The notes: a model not told the origin generated them from the sequence alone. A stretch of 64,000 nt of DNA from Morganella morganii (GCF_019402645.1 NZ_VKKS01000001.1:2029382-2093381), one strand, 5' to 3'. Counted from the first letter of the stretch, positions 1-8,785 are shown. A program made the numbers and translations.

Positions 1-421
1 ATGATTCAGCATGGCTTTCCTTAAATATGACATTTTCCCGTCAGTCCTTCATAAAACGGCTTCCGGTTTCTGCGCCGGGTTCTTTCGTTTAAATCAGGCA
101 CCAGATGCGATATTGCAGCATACGCCACTGACGATGGCACCCGCTTATCGACTAGAACACAAAACCAGAATGCAAAGAGGTGCAGGCTTCAGATTTACGA
201 TCTGCGAAATTACAGCTTGTCCGTGATTATATTTTATCACTGGCAACACAGATTCCGGTTAAGGCGGTGTGACATGGCACATGAAATTAAGTTGGAGAGT
301 GTGACCAATAAAGCCGCTCAATTAAACGCCTTATTGTTCACGATTAGAGACGTTAATTTTGTTTCATGGCTTGATTTATCAGGGATTAAAAGACATCAGG
401 AGATACAGGGAGACGTTGAAA
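1..421. other. Unassigned left edge, next to tRNA 3' end
   Basis: No recognisable gene lies in this 421-bp stretch. It faces the 3' end of the tRNA-Ser gene, the side where tRNA-targeting integrases insert elements, so it could be the rim of an accessory segment, but no integrase or direct repeat of the tRNA end is visible. One small open frame has a good ribosome-binding site and is listed separately. Confidence 0.4.
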
Positions 422-516
422 TGGCGGAGGAGGAGAGATTCGAACTCTCGGACGGTTTCCCGTCGGCGGTTTTCAAGACCGCTGCCTTAAGCCGCTCGGC
501 CACCCCTCCGCAATGA
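274..516 (+). CDS. Possible small ORF running antisense into tRNA-Ser
   Basis: This frame encodes 80 residues starting MAHEIKLESV. A purine-rich AAGGCGG (261-267) sits six bases before the ATG, a spacing expected of a real start. The first 49 or so codons precede the tRNA; the rest is read antisense through the tRNA-Ser gene, so the C-terminal part cannot be native protein sequence unless the gene was cut there. I recognise no family. It may be a chance frame or the stump of a gene disrupted at the tRNA end. Confidence 0.2.
   Translation: MAHEIKLESVTNKAAQLNALLFTIRDVNFVSWLDLSGIKRHQEIQGDVEMAEEERFELSDGFPSAVFKTAALSRSATPPQ
422..509 (-). tRNA. serT: tRNA-Ser (anticodon UGA)
   Basis: The minus strand folds as an 88-nt serine tRNA. 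The 7-bp acceptor stem pairs GGAGGGG with CTCCTCC, followed by G73 and an encoded CCA. The anticodon loop reads CTTGAAA, giving UGA. A long variable arm (GACGGGAAACCGTC) marks it as class II, and the TTCGAAT T-loop is present. It reads UCA and other UCN codons. The same tRNA lies beside tusE in E. coli. Confidence 0.97.
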
Positions 517-700
517 CGAGCACTATAGTCTTCTCACTGCGCCTTGTAAAGTCCCGGATAGTCTGAATGCCGGAAATTTAGTCATTTCTCAATGTGTTAG
601 CTGATTTTATCATCACAAAATCCGGTTTCTTTCCTCTGATGCTTGGGATAGCGGCGGATTTTTGCTACATTTTCATTCTCATTTTCAGCAGGTTCCGATT

Positions 701-1030
701 ATGTTTGTGTTTGAAGGGCGTGAAATCGCCACTGATCCCCACGGCTATTTACTCAATGTGCAGGACTGGCAGGAGGCGATGGTGCCGCTGCTGGCTGAAC
801 AGGAAGACATTACCCTGACAGAGCAGCACTGGGAAGTTATCCGCTTTGTGCGGGATTTTTATCTGGAATATAATACCTCACCGGCTATCCGTATGCTGGT
901 GAAAGCCATCACGCAGAAGTATGGCGAGGAACGCGGTAACAGCCGTTACCTGTACCGCCTGTTTCCCAAAGGCCCCGCCAAACAGGCAACAAAACTGGCC
1001 GGTCTGCCGAAACCGGTGAAGTGTATCTGA
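701..1030 (+). CDS. tusE: Sulfurtransferase TusE (tRNA 2-thiouridine relay)
   Basis: The product is 109 residues, the usual TusE length, and belongs to the DsrC family. TusE takes persulfide sulfur from TusD in the TusBCD complex and passes it to MnmA for 2-thiolation of U34 in tRNA Lys, Glu and Gln. The C-terminal block, with [14 protein letters not shown] and the end PVKCI, is nearly identical to E. coli, and the penultimate Cys is the persulfide carrier. An upstream in-frame ATG at 662 would add 13 residues absent from the family, so 701 is preferred. It converges on acyP with 7 bp between. Confidence 0.96.
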   Translation: MFVFEGREIATDPHGYLLNVQDWQEAMVPLLAEQEDITLTEQHWEVIRFVRDFYLEYNTSPAIRMLVKAITQKYGEERGNSRYLYRLFPKGPAKQATKLAGLPKPVKCI

Positions 1031-1037
1031 TATCCGT

Positions 1038-1316
1038 TTATTCGTGGCGGACACGAAATACCGCAACTTCCCTGTAATCACAGGGGGTTGCGATGATATC
1101 TGTCACTTTTGCCCCCGGCGGCCCGCCTGCTTCCAGCCACGCGGTCATCGCGTCCAGCACACTTTCGTCACCATAAGCCTCAATTTCCACACTGCCATCC
1201 TGACGATTGCGGACAAAACCGGTCACATTATGGCGTTTTGCCCAGTAAAACGTTTGATAGCGGAAACCGACGCCCTGAACGCGCCCGTATACGGCAAAAT
1301 GTCGTCCGTTCTTCAT
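1038..1316 (-). CDS. yccX: Acylphosphatase (YccX)
   Basis: The product has 92 residues, the standard size of the small alpha/beta acylphosphatases that hydrolyse carboxyl-phosphate bonds such as acetyl phosphate. The signature GRVQGVGFR ends at Arg19, which binds the phosphate, and TGFVRNRQDG carries the catalytic Asn37. The gene converges on tusE. In E. coli the 23S rRNA methyltransferase gene rlmI lies between this gene and hspQ; here only about 200 bp separate them. Confidence 0.95.
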   Translation of the reverse strand: MKNGRHFAVYGRVQGVGFRYQTFYWAKRHNVTGFVRNRQDGSVEIEAYGDESVLDAMTAWLEAGGPPGAKVTDIIATPCDYREVAVFRVRHE

Positions 1317-1521
1317 TATGTCGCTCCTTTTTCTGAAAATATCGCTATTTTAATCTGTATCGCTGTCTGCCGGTTGTAATTTTCCCTGCTCCCCGATAAC
1401 CTGAAATTGTCAGCTGTTGCTGATTGCAGTGATAGGAAACAACAATCTGTTAAGGGATTGAATCTGTCATCAGTACCCCCCATATCAGTAACAGAGCAAA
1501 GTTTCTTCGGAGGTGATTATG

Positions 1522-1839
1522 ATGATTTCAAGTAAGTTCGGTATCGGACAACAAGTTCGCCATAAGCTGCTTGGCTACCTGGGCGTGATTGTCGACATTG
1601 ATGCTGAATACTCACTGGATCAGCCGGAAGAGGACGACATCGCATCCAATATGAACCTGCGCTCTGCGCCCTGGTACCACGTCGTGATGGAAGACGATAA
1701 CGGTGAGCCAATCCATAGCTATCTGGCAGAAGCCCAGATCACCTATGAGATGGATGAAGACCACCCTGATAACATCACTATGGATGAACTGGCTGAGTCC
1801 ATCCGCAACCAGTTACAGTCTCCGCGGTTGCGCAATTAA
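1522..1839 (+). CDS. hspQ: Heat shock protein HspQ
   Basis: HspQ is a 105-residue hemimethylated-DNA-binding (YccV) family protein. In E. coli it affects DnaA stability, and in Salmonella and Yersinia it acts as a specificity factor for Lon. The start [12 protein letters not shown] and the core [13 protein letters not shown] match the family. GTG (1513), ATG (1519) and ATG (1522) are all in frame; GGAGG at 1509-1513 is best spaced for 1522, which also gives the E. coli length. Confidence 0.95.
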   Translation: MISSKFGIGQQVRHKLLGYLGVIVDIDAEYSLDQPEEDDIASNMNLRSAPWYHVVMEDDNGEPIHSYLAEAQITYEMDEDHPDNITMDELAESIRNQLQSPRLRN

Positions 1840-1848
1840 CACACGAAG

Positions 1849-1880
1849 AGCCCCGCCACTCACATGCCGGGGCTTTATTT
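1849..1880. terminator. Hairpin terminator between hspQ and yccU
   Basis: AGCCCCG and CGGGGCT pair around a 12-nt loop and are followed by TTATTTT on the plus strand. The hairpin sits between the two convergent genes and would end hspQ transcripts. Confidence 0.75.
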
Positions 1881-1883
1881 TGC

Positions 1884-2297
1884 TTACTTTTCCAGCCCCA
1901 GACGCGGGATCTCAATTTTCGGACAGCGATCCTCAACAAACAGCAACCCGCCGTTTTCTGCCAGTGATTTTGCCTCACTGCTGACAATTCCCTGTTGCAG
2001 CCACAGCACTTTCGCTTTCACAGCAATCGCTTCCTGTGCAATGCCCGGCGCGGCATCCGCGTTACGGAAAACATCCACCATATCCACCGGCTCCGGAATA
2101 TCGGCCAGCGAGGCATATACCAATTGTCCGATCAGGGTTTTTCCCGCCAGTTTCGGATTCACCGGAATCACCCGGTATCCCTGCCCCAGCAGATATTCCA
2201 TCACATGATAAACAGGGCGATCCGGTTTATCACTCGCGCCGGCTACGGCGATAGTTTTTACCTGCTGTAGAATACCGGTCAGAAATGTGTCATTCAT
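1884..2297 (-). CDS. yccU: CoA-binding domain protein YccU
   Basis: The product is a 137-residue, single-domain CoA_binding (Rossmann-type) protein of unknown exact role. The nucleotide-binding start TIAVAGASDKPDRP (about residues 14-27) and the tail DRCPKIEIPRLGLEK are typical. The chosen ATG has GAGG seven bases upstream and gives the same length as E. coli; an upstream in-frame ATG would add a 10-residue tail with no family support. It is divergent from mgsA. Confidence 0.93.
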   Translation of the reverse strand: MNDTFLTGILQQVKTIAVAGASDKPDRPVYHVMEYLLGQGYRVIPVNPKLAGKTLIGQLVYASLADIPEPVDMVDVFRNADAAPGIAQEAIAVKAKVLWLQQGIVSSEAKSLAENGGLLFVEDRCPKIEIPRLGLEK

Positions 2298-2428
2298 ATA
2301 AGCCTCTTTTATCATCCTGCATAACAATCTGAGTTATAGCATACTGAATTGAAAATCACCTGTTGGCGGAACCCTTTTTTTCGCTTATGTTATTGAATAA
2401 CATTTTATTCGCCGGAAAAGAGAGCGTT

Positions 2429-2887
2429 ATGGAATCGACTACCCGAGTACTGACCAAGCATAAAAAAATTGCCCTTGTGGCTCACGATCACTATAAAACC
2501 AAATTACTGGACTGGGTTAAACGCAATCTGGCTAAATTAGAGAGCCACGAACTGTTCGCCACCGGCACCACCGGTAAGATTATCAGCCGCGAAACCGGGC
2601 TTGACATCACCGGTATGCTGAGCGGCCCGATGGGCGGGGATCAGCAGATAGGGTCAATGATTGCGGAAGAGAAAATTGATGTGCTGATTTTCTTCTGGGA
2701 TCCGCTCAATGCGGTACCGCATGACCCGGATGTGAAAGCCCTGCTGCGTCTGGCGACCGTCTGGAATATCCCGGTGGCAACCAATATGTCCACCGCCGAT
2801 TTTATTATCCACTCGCCGGATTTCGATAATGATGTGGATATCGTGATTCCGGATTACAACCGCTATTTAAGTGAGCGTACTCAGTAA
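2429..2887 (+). CDS. mgsA: Methylglyoxal synthase
   Basis: MgsA converts dihydroxyacetone phosphate to methylglyoxal and phosphate, a bypass of lower glycolysis used under phosphate limitation or sugar-phosphate stress. The 152-residue protein carries the phosphate-binding GTTG motif and all expected active-site residues: His19, Asp20, Asp71, Asp91, His98 and Asp101 in [18 protein letters not shown]. An upstream in-frame ATG at 2363 adds 22 residues unlike the family; ATG 2429 gives the E. coli length. It converges on helD. Confidence 0.97.
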   Translation: MESTTRVLTKHKKIALVAHDHYKTKLLDWVKRNLAKLESHELFATGTTGKIISRETGLDITGMLSGPMGGDQQIGSMIAEEKIDVLIFFWDPLNAVPHDPDVKALLRLATVWNIPVATNMSTADFIIHSPDFDNDVDIVIPDYNRYLSERTQ

Positions 2888-2897
2888 CGGCTTTGGC

Positions 2898-2930
2898 GGC
2901 GGCGGTGATCTGCCCGCCGCCGTCTCTTTC
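2898..2930. terminator. GC-rich hairpin between mgsA and helD
   Basis: GGCGGCGG and CCGCCGCC form an 8-bp all-GC stem with an 8-nt loop, followed by GTCTCTTTCT on the plus strand. The U-tract is poor, so termination would be moderate. It lies in the 46-bp gap between the convergent genes. Confidence 0.5.
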
Positions 2931-2933
2931 TGT

Positions 2934-4988
2934 TCAGGGTTTCTTCACCCGGCTTACCCCCATATCCGCCAGCTCTTCCGCAAAACAGGACGGGGAATCT
3001 TTGTCATACAGCAGCCAGACCTGTTTTTTCGCCCGCGTCAATGCCACATACATCAGGCGGCGCTCCTCTGCATGCATGAATTCCTCTTCCTGCGGCAGCA
3101 GTCCCTGTTCAATGACCGATTCCCGCGCTGCTGCCGGGAAGCCGTCCCGTTCATCCGTCAGCCCGGTGATAATAACATAATCCGCCTGCTGTCCTTTTGA
3201 GGCATGCATGGTCATAAAGCGGACATTGAGATGCGGCCAGCGGGTTGCCGCCACCGACAAAATATCCGGTTTGAGGTGATGATAACGCGCCAGGATCAGA
3301 ATCGTTTCCTCATCTGTCACATAGCCGCTCATTTTATTCAGCAGCGTTTCCAGCTGGCCTTCAGGCAGCAACAGTACCGCTTTTTTATCTCCTTTCTTCA
3401 GGCTGTTAAGCGGTTTGTTTAACTGCTGCGGATTGCGCTGAATAAAGCCGTTGGCGATTTCGCCGATACGACTGTTAAAACGGTATGTAGTGTCCAGCGC
3501 ACACTGACCGCCTTCACCGAAAACGGCACTGAAATCCGTGGTCAGGGTCAGTTCCGCACCGCTGAAACGGTAAATAGCCTGCCAGTCATCACCGGCAGCA
3601 AACAGTGTGGTCTGCGGATTCTGAGCCCGTAAAGCGTGGATCAGTTTTGCCCGCAGCGGCGAGATATCCTGGAATTCATCCATCAGTATGGCTTTCCATG
3701 GTGAGATAAAACGCCCTTTTTCAATCAAATTCACCGCCTGATGAATAAGCCCGGAAAAATCTGTCGCGCCCTCGTCTTTCAGCGCACTTTTCCATGCTTT
3801 TAAAAACGGTGCCATCAGTTTGATTTGTTTTGCGAATTCCGGGGCGATATCCGGTGATGCGGATTCAATCATCGCTTTCTGGCTGCCGCCGTTCATACGC
3901 ATCAGGCTCAGCCAGCGATCAATTCTCGGTATCATGCGGCGGCACAGCGTTTCATCTTCCCAGTATTCGCCTTCATCCACCAGCCAGTTCATACTATCGC
4001 TGATGAGTTCGCGCCAGCCTTTTGCCTGTGCTTTTTTCTCACGGCACTGAGTCTGCCAGACGGATTTAATCAGTTCATGACGGGCCGCGGTGTCACTCTC
4101 CAGTGCACTGATAACCGGTGATTTATTGGATGCCTCACGGATAATATGCAGCGCGAGGGCATGAAAGGTTTTGCTGCGGATGTCCTCTGTATGCAGGCAG
4201 GCGCGGATCCGTTCATTCATTTCATCCGCCGCCTGCCGCCCGAAGGCCAGCATCAGGATCTGCTCCGGTAAAGCCTGCTGACGACGCAGAAGCCAGCCTG
4301 CCCGCGCCACCAGCACCGAGGTTTTACCGCTTCCGGCACCGGCCAGCACCAGCACGGAAGGTTCACCGTTGACCACGGCTTCACTCTGCGAGGTGTTCAG
4401 CGGGGAGGATTCAACATTTGCAAAGAAATCCGCATAGGTTTCAAGGCATTGCTCTGTCCATTCCCGGTTACGCTGACGGCGTTTTTCATCTGTGTGACTG
4501 AGCCAGTCCAGACAAAACTGATATGACTGTGCACAGTTGTCAAAACCGGCCAGGCGTGCACGGGGCAGCGGCAGTGCCGCAAAGGTGTGCAGGATGCTGT
4601 TATGCAGTTTCTGACTTTCCGGCTGTGTCAGCCAGCGGTCAGCCTGAATAACCGCGTTAATTTCACTGACCTGTTTATCCAGCACGCCCGCGCTGACCAC
4701 GCTCATTTCCTCACTCCAGCGTGACCAGATATCAGTAACATACTGATAAAACTGCTGAGTTTCCTGCCACTGCGTACCATGCAGACGCACAACCTGCCCA
4801 TCCGGCAGCTCAAACTCCAGTTCGCCCCAGACGATGCCGCGTTTACATTGAATATTGATTAGCTCATTGAAAGGAATAACATACCGGTGTTTTGCCCCGC
4901 TGACTTCGATACCTGCGTTGAGTAACCGCACGCGGTTGTAAGGATGCCGGGCCAGTGTCTGCCCCATTTGTGTTGATTTTAATTCCAT
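2934..4988 (-). CDS. helD: DNA helicase IV
   Basis: The protein is a UvrD/Rep-like superfamily 1 3'-5' helicase of 684 residues, the same length as E. coli HelD. Walker A reads LVLAGAGSGKTSVL (about 214-227), motif II is MDEFQDISP, motif III is GDDWQAIYRFSG, and the C-terminal motif VI is YVALTRAKKQ. The first 100 residues form the HelD-specific N-terminal domain. E. coli has yccF between helD and yccS; that gene is missing from the 156-bp gap here. Confidence 0.97.
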   Translation of the reverse strand: MELKSTQMGQTLARHPYNRVRLLNAGIEVSGAKHRYVIPFNELINIQCKRGIVWGELEFELPDGQVVRLHGTQWQETQQFYQYVTDIWSRWSEEMSVVSAGVLDKQVSEINAVIQADRWLTQPESQKLHNSILHTFAALPLPRARLAGFDNCAQSYQFCLDWLSHTDEKRRQRNREWTEQCLETYADFFANVESSPLNTSQSEAVVNGEPSVLVLAGAGSGKTSVLVARAGWLLRRQQALPEQILMLAFGRQAADEMNERIRACLHTEDIRSKTFHALALHIIREASNKSPVISALESDTAARHELIKSVWQTQCREKKAQAKGWRELISDSMNWLVDEGEYWEDETLCRRMIPRIDRWLSLMRMNGGSQKAMIESASPDIAPEFAKQIKLMAPFLKAWKSALKDEGATDFSGLIHQAVNLIEKGRFISPWKAILMDEFQDISPLRAKLIHALRAQNPQTTLFAAGDDWQAIYRFSGAELTLTTDFSAVFGEGGQCALDTTYRFNSRIGEIANGFIQRNPQQLNKPLNSLKKGDKKAVLLLPEGQLETLLNKMSGYVTDEETILILARYHHLKPDILSVAATRWPHLNVRFMTMHASKGQQADYVIITGLTDERDGFPAAARESVIEQGLLPQEEEFMHAEERRLMYVALTRAKKQVWLLYDKDSPSCFAEELADMGVSRVKKP

Positions 4989-5144
4989 GTGTTCCGCACC
5001 GCTACAAGATTGAAATCAATATGTGATAAAACCAGATGTGGTAAAACGTATGCCAGCGCCATACCATTGCCATATTACAGGAAAGATACAATTAGTTTAC
5101 TGCCAAATTCCCGTTAAGGGTATTTCTGACTCATTGAGGTTATT

Positions 5145-7361
5145 GTGCTTGCAGCGTTTTCCGGCTTCAGCCGGTATATTTATAACAGCCATTTTCTTTA
5201 TTATTTCCGCATTCTGATTGCGCTGACAGGCACCACACTGGTGCCGTGGCTGCTGCACATGCCGCCGAAAGTCACCATCGCCCTGACGCTGGGAATGGTG
5301 GCCGCCGCGCTGACAGACCTGGACGACAGGCTCACCGGACGGTTGCGTAATCTGTTTATCACGCTGATCTCTTTCTTCATCGCCTCCGCGTCAATTGAAC
5401 TGCTGTATGACCACCATCTCCTGTTTATGGCCGGGCTGGCGGTATCGACCAGCGGGTTTATTCTGCTGGGGGCGCTCGGGCAGCGTTATGCAACTATTGC
5501 CTTCGGGGCGCTGCTGATCGCCATTTACACGATGCTGGGTAAAAACCTGTTTGATGACTGGTATCAGCAGCCGCTGTTACTGCTGACCGGTGCGGTCTGG
5601 TACAACCTGCTGACCCTGACCGGGCATCTGCTTTTCCCTGTCCGCCCTCTTCAGGATAATCTTGCCTGCTATTATATGCAGCTCTCCAACTATCTGGAGG
5701 CAAAAGCAAACCTGTTTGATCCGGATATAGAAGAGGATTACCAGCAAACCATCTTTGAACTGGCTATGGCAAACAGTGCCCTGACAGAAGCCATGCATCA
5801 GGCAAAAACTACGCTGTTTTCCCGCCTTAAGGGCGATCGAGGCCAGCGCAGTACCCGCCATGCGCTTCATTATTACTTTGTTGCTCAGGATATTCATGAG
5901 CGGGCGAGTTCGTCCCATATCCGGTATCAGAATTTAAGTAATGAACTGCGTTACAGCGATATCATGTTCCGCTTTCAGCGGCTGATGACAATGCAGGGAC
6001 ACGCCTGCGCCGCAGTTGCGCAGGCCATTTTGCAACGCCGCAAATATCATCATAATCCGCGTTTTGAACGGACATTTTCTTATCTGAAGAACTCCCTGAA
6101 CCTGCTGGAGCAGCAAAAGCCCGGCAACAGCAGTGTCATGGCATTGCGCCATCTGCTGACCAACCTGCGCGGAGTCGATTCCCAGCTGAAAGGCCTGACA
6201 GCGGAGCAGACTCAGCTGCCGACTGAAAAAATGCAGGAAGATGCGCGGCTTTCCAACGAAAACTTACAGGGTCTGCGTGATATCCGGGCACGTGTCCGGC
6301 AGAACCTGACCCCGCGCTCGGCGCTGTTCCGCCATGCTATCCGGATGTCACTGCTGCTGTGTGCCGGTTACGCTATCATCCTGACCTTTGATTTGACCCG
6401 CGGTTACTGGATTATGCTGACCAGCCTGTTTGTCTGCCAGCCGAACTACAGTGCCACACGGCGGCGTCTGATGCTGCGTATCACGGGGACACTGGCGGGA
6501 ATACTTATCGGCCTGCCTATCATGTATTTTGTCCCTTCTTATGAGGGGCAGCTTATTCTGATGGTACTGTCCGGACTGATGTTCTTTGTATTCCGCACCA
6601 GTCAGTACGCACAGGCCACAATCTTTATTACCCTGCTGGTGCTGTTCAGTTTTAACCTGCTGGGTGAAGGGTTTGATATCGCCATTCACCGCATTATTGA
6701 TACCTTAATCGGCTGCGGACTTGCCTGGTTTGCCGTCAGTTATATCTGGCCGGACTGGAAATACCGTCAGCTGCCGCTGGTTATTGACCGCACCATGCAG
6801 GCAAACGGCCGTTATCTGGAACAAATTCTGCAACAATATTACAACGGTAAAAATGACAGCCTGGATTACCGGGTTGCCCGCCGTGATGCTCATATCAGCG
6901 ACGGGGAATTTGCCTCTGTTGTGGCGAACATATCTTCAGAGCCGGGCAGTTACCGCACGTCACAGGATGAGGCGTTCCGCCTGCTCTGTCTGAACCATAC
7001 TCTGCTCAGTTATATTTCCGCTCTTGGTGCCCACCGTACCAAACTCACGGATGACACGATTTTGCGTCTGCTGAATGATGCCATCCGCTATATCGAGACC
7101 GCTCTGCAAAAAGGACACAGGGAAGATTTGCAGATTCAGGCCATTTCTGATGCACTCTCACAGCGCCTGGATAAATGTACCTGTGACAATAACAGCACAG
7201 AGCAACTGGTGCTGGAGCAAATCCGTCTGTTACTCAGCCTGACGCCGGATGTTACCGGGCTTATCCGGCAGATAAATGACAAAGAGCACAACCGACAGCC
7301 TTCTGCCGGACGGTTCCGCCGCAAAAAGCACGCTGCGGCGGATGATACACCTCACGGATAA
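5145..7361 (+). CDS. yccS: YccS family inner-membrane protein (FUSC family)
   Basis: The product has 738 residues with two hydrophobic blocks (about 10-180 and 390-545), each of five to six membrane spans, separated by a soluble domain: the YccS/YhfK, fusaric-acid-resistance-like layout. The substrate is unknown. The start is GTG, with TTGAGGT just upstream, and the following stretch LYYFRILIALTGTT aligns at the same distance from the start as in E. coli. The C-terminus is basic and His-rich (RFRRKKHAAADD). Confidence 0.9.
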   Translation: MLAAFSGFSRYIYNSHFLYYFRILIALTGTTLVPWLLHMPPKVTIALTLGMVAAALTDLDDRLTGRLRNLFITLISFFIASASIELLYDHHLLFMAGLAVSTSGFILLGALGQRYATIAFGALLIAIYTMLGKNLFDDWYQQPLLLLTGAVWYNLLTLTGHLLFPVRPLQDNLACYYMQLSNYLEAKANLFDPDIEEDYQQTIFELAMANSALTEAMHQAKTTLFSRLKGDRGQRSTRHALHYYFVAQDIHERASSSHIRYQNLSNELRYSDIMFRFQRLMTMQGHACAAVAQAILQRRKYHHNPRFERTFSYLKNSLNLLEQQKPGNSSVMALRHLLTNLRGVDSQLKGLTAEQTQLPTEKMQEDARLSNENLQGLRDIRARVRQNLTPRSALFRHAIRMSLLLCAGYAIILTFDLTRGYWIMLTSLFVCQPNYSATRRRLMLRITGTLAGILIGLPIMYFVPSYEGQLILMVLSGLMFFVFRTSQYAQATIFITLLVLFSFNLLGEGFDIAIHRIIDTLIGCGLAWFAVSYIWPDWKYRQLPLVIDRTMQANGRYLEQILQQYYNGKNDSLDYRVARRDAHISDGEFASVVANISSEPGSYRTSQDEAFRLLCLNHTLLSYISALGAHRTKLTDDTILRLLNDAIRYIETALQKGHREDLQIQAISDALSQRLDKCTCDNNSTEQLVLEQIRLLLSLTPDVTGLIRQINDKEHNRQPSAGRFRRKKHAAADDTPHG

Positions 7362-7368
7362 TCCCCGC

Positions 7369-7397
7369 TCCCGGGGAAAAGATAACGTTCCCCGGGA
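7369..7397. terminator. Perfect hairpin between yccS and tfoX
   Basis: TCCCGGGGAA and TTCCCCGGGA form a perfect 10-bp stem around a 9-nt loop between the convergent genes. No U-tract follows on either strand, so this may protect mRNA ends or terminate only weakly. Confidence 0.45.
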
Positions 7398-7409
7398 TGA
7401 CCGCGCCGT

Positions 7410-8021
7410 TTAATTCAGCCGGCCGTGCCAGTGAATAAGATCCTCACGCAGTGCTTTCGGCAATACCGCACTGTGACACCCTTCGATCGCTCCCGCGATG
7501 GCAAACAGTAATTTCAGCTCATTCTGCGGCCGGGCTTTGACCTTCAGAAAACTCGCTTTGGCACCCAGCAGATAGAGGTCATCCACCCGCCGGATCCCCG
7601 CCTGCCACAAACGGCGTTCCAGTGCTCTGTCCACATTAGGCAGATCTTTAATCCGTGACGGCAGCTGTTGCCGTGACTGTGCATGCGCCCGTGCATGCAG
7701 ATAAGTCTGGTAAAAAAGGAACTCACACTGCTGGGGACACTGCCATACCGCATCCGGTACACGGTAGTAGTTAATCCGCATCGGCAGGATCCGTTTGGGA
7801 TAAGTGAACCTGTCACTCAGTTCCAGCCGGCAGAATAATTCACGGGTGGCTTCTGTGCTTTTCAGCCAGAGCTGACTGTTAGCAATCAGTGCGAAAGTGA
7901 CCCGGTCAATGGATAATCCCATACACCCGAACTGTGATTTCAGACGGATCCGGCCGAACGGTTGTGTGCTGTGTTGAAGACGATCAAACTGAACATCTGA
8001 CAATTTCAAATAATCCTTCAT
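7410..8021 (-). CDS. tfoX: Competence regulator TfoX/Sxy
   Basis: The 203-residue product has the TfoX N-terminal domain (about 1-100, with FGRIRLKSQFGCMGLSIDR) and the TfoX C-terminal helix-hairpin-helix-like domain (about 105-195, with LPNVDRALERRLWQAGIRRVDDL). With CRP, Sxy activates competence genes at CRP-S sites in Haemophilus and E. coli. It is divergent from sulA, with 224 bp between, as in E. coli. A comEC gene for DNA uptake is encoded at 52.5-54.9 kb. Confidence 0.93.
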   Translation of the reverse strand: MKDYLKLSDVQFDRLQHSTQPFGRIRLKSQFGCMGLSIDRVTFALIANSQLWLKSTEATRELFCRLELSDRFTYPKRILPMRINYYRVPDAVWQCPQQCEFLFYQTYLHARAHAQSRQQLPSRIKDLPNVDRALERRLWQAGIRRVDDLYLLGAKASFLKVKARPQNELKLLFAIAGAIEGCHSAVLPKALREDLIHWHGRLN

Positions 8022-8206
8022 ATTATCAGTCCTTTGAAAGCAGGTTAAACGTATCGTTGTGTCATTCCCTGACTGAGCTCAGCTGTCGCCACAAAATAAG
8101 GAATGTTTCCCCGATTGCCAACGATAAATTCGTATTTGTATCCGGCAAACCTGAATTTTGCGAGTTGTATGGAAAAAATTTACTTGATCTGCGTGAAATT
8201 GGATTA

Positions 8207-8226
8207 TACTGTATACACATACAGTA
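8207..8226 (+). promoter_or_regulatory. LexA (SOS) box of sulA
   Basis: CTGT-N8-ACAG with symmetric TA flanks, TA-CTGT-ATACACAT-ACAG-TA, matches the strong LexA consensus at every conserved base. It lies 20-40 bp before the sulA start codon, where it would overlap the promoter and repress it until DNA damage. Confidence 0.95.
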
Positions 8227-8245
8227 TCACTATGTGAGGTTAACT

Positions 8246-8752
8246 ATGCGCCAGCAGGCAACCCGGGAATACTTCCCTGTAACACCGGCATCTGTGTCAC
8301 CCGCTCTTACGGGGGAAAGCCGTCCGGACGGAATGGTCAGCGAACTGGTTTATCGCAATAATGATATCGTTCTGACTCATATTTTGCTTCCTTTATTACG
8401 TCAGCTTGCCGGGGAATCCCGCTGGCTGTTATGGCTCTCACCGGGAGCAAAACTTAACCGCACCTGGTTATCGCAGAATCATCTGCCGGGTGATAAAGTA
8501 ATGCAGTTGTCCCGCATTCCGGCAATCAACAGTGTTACCGCTATGGAGAAAGCTCTGGCCAGCGGTAACTACAGTGTGGTTCTGGGCTGGCTGCCGGTAC
8601 TGACTGAGCAGGAAAATACCCGGTTACAGCGCGCTGCGGAACAAGGCAGCTGTCTCGGCTTTATTATGCGTCCTCAGGAATGGCATCATGATAATATCCC
8701 TGTTGCGCGACAACTGAATACATTACAAATTCACTCTTTCCCTTATCATTGA
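8246..8752 (+). CDS. sulA: SOS cell division inhibitor SulA
   Basis: SulA (168 residues) binds FtsZ and blocks polymerisation after DNA damage; Lon removes it during recovery. The conserved core LLLPLLRQLAGESRWLLWLSPG and the inner segment PAINSVTAMEKALASGNYSVVLGWLP identify it. The frame stays open upstream to 7934, but ATG 8246 is preceded by GTGAGG, follows the LexA box closely, and gives the usual length. It is diverged at both termini, as is common for SulA. Confidence 0.95.
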   Translation: MRQQATREYFPVTPASVSPALTGESRPDGMVSELVYRNNDIVLTHILLPLLRQLAGESRWLLWLSPGAKLNRTWLSQNHLPGDKVMQLSRIPAINSVTAMEKALASGNYSVVLGWLPVLTEQENTRLQRAAEQGSCLGFIMRPQEWHHDNIPVARQLNTLQIHSFPYH

Positions 8753-8785
8753 GGAAAATTAAGAATTTTCTCAGACTTTTTTACA
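8750..8785 (+). terminator. sulA terminator
   Basis: TGAG(g)AAAATT and AATTTTCTCA pair around a 3-nt loop with one bulged G, followed by GACTTTTTT. The hairpin begins at the sulA stop codon. Confidence 0.75.

Noticed and set aside
7934-8245. N-terminal extension of sulA by 104 codons
   Set aside because: It overlaps the tfoX start and the LexA box and has no family counterpart; the ATG after the SOS box is the accepted kind of start.
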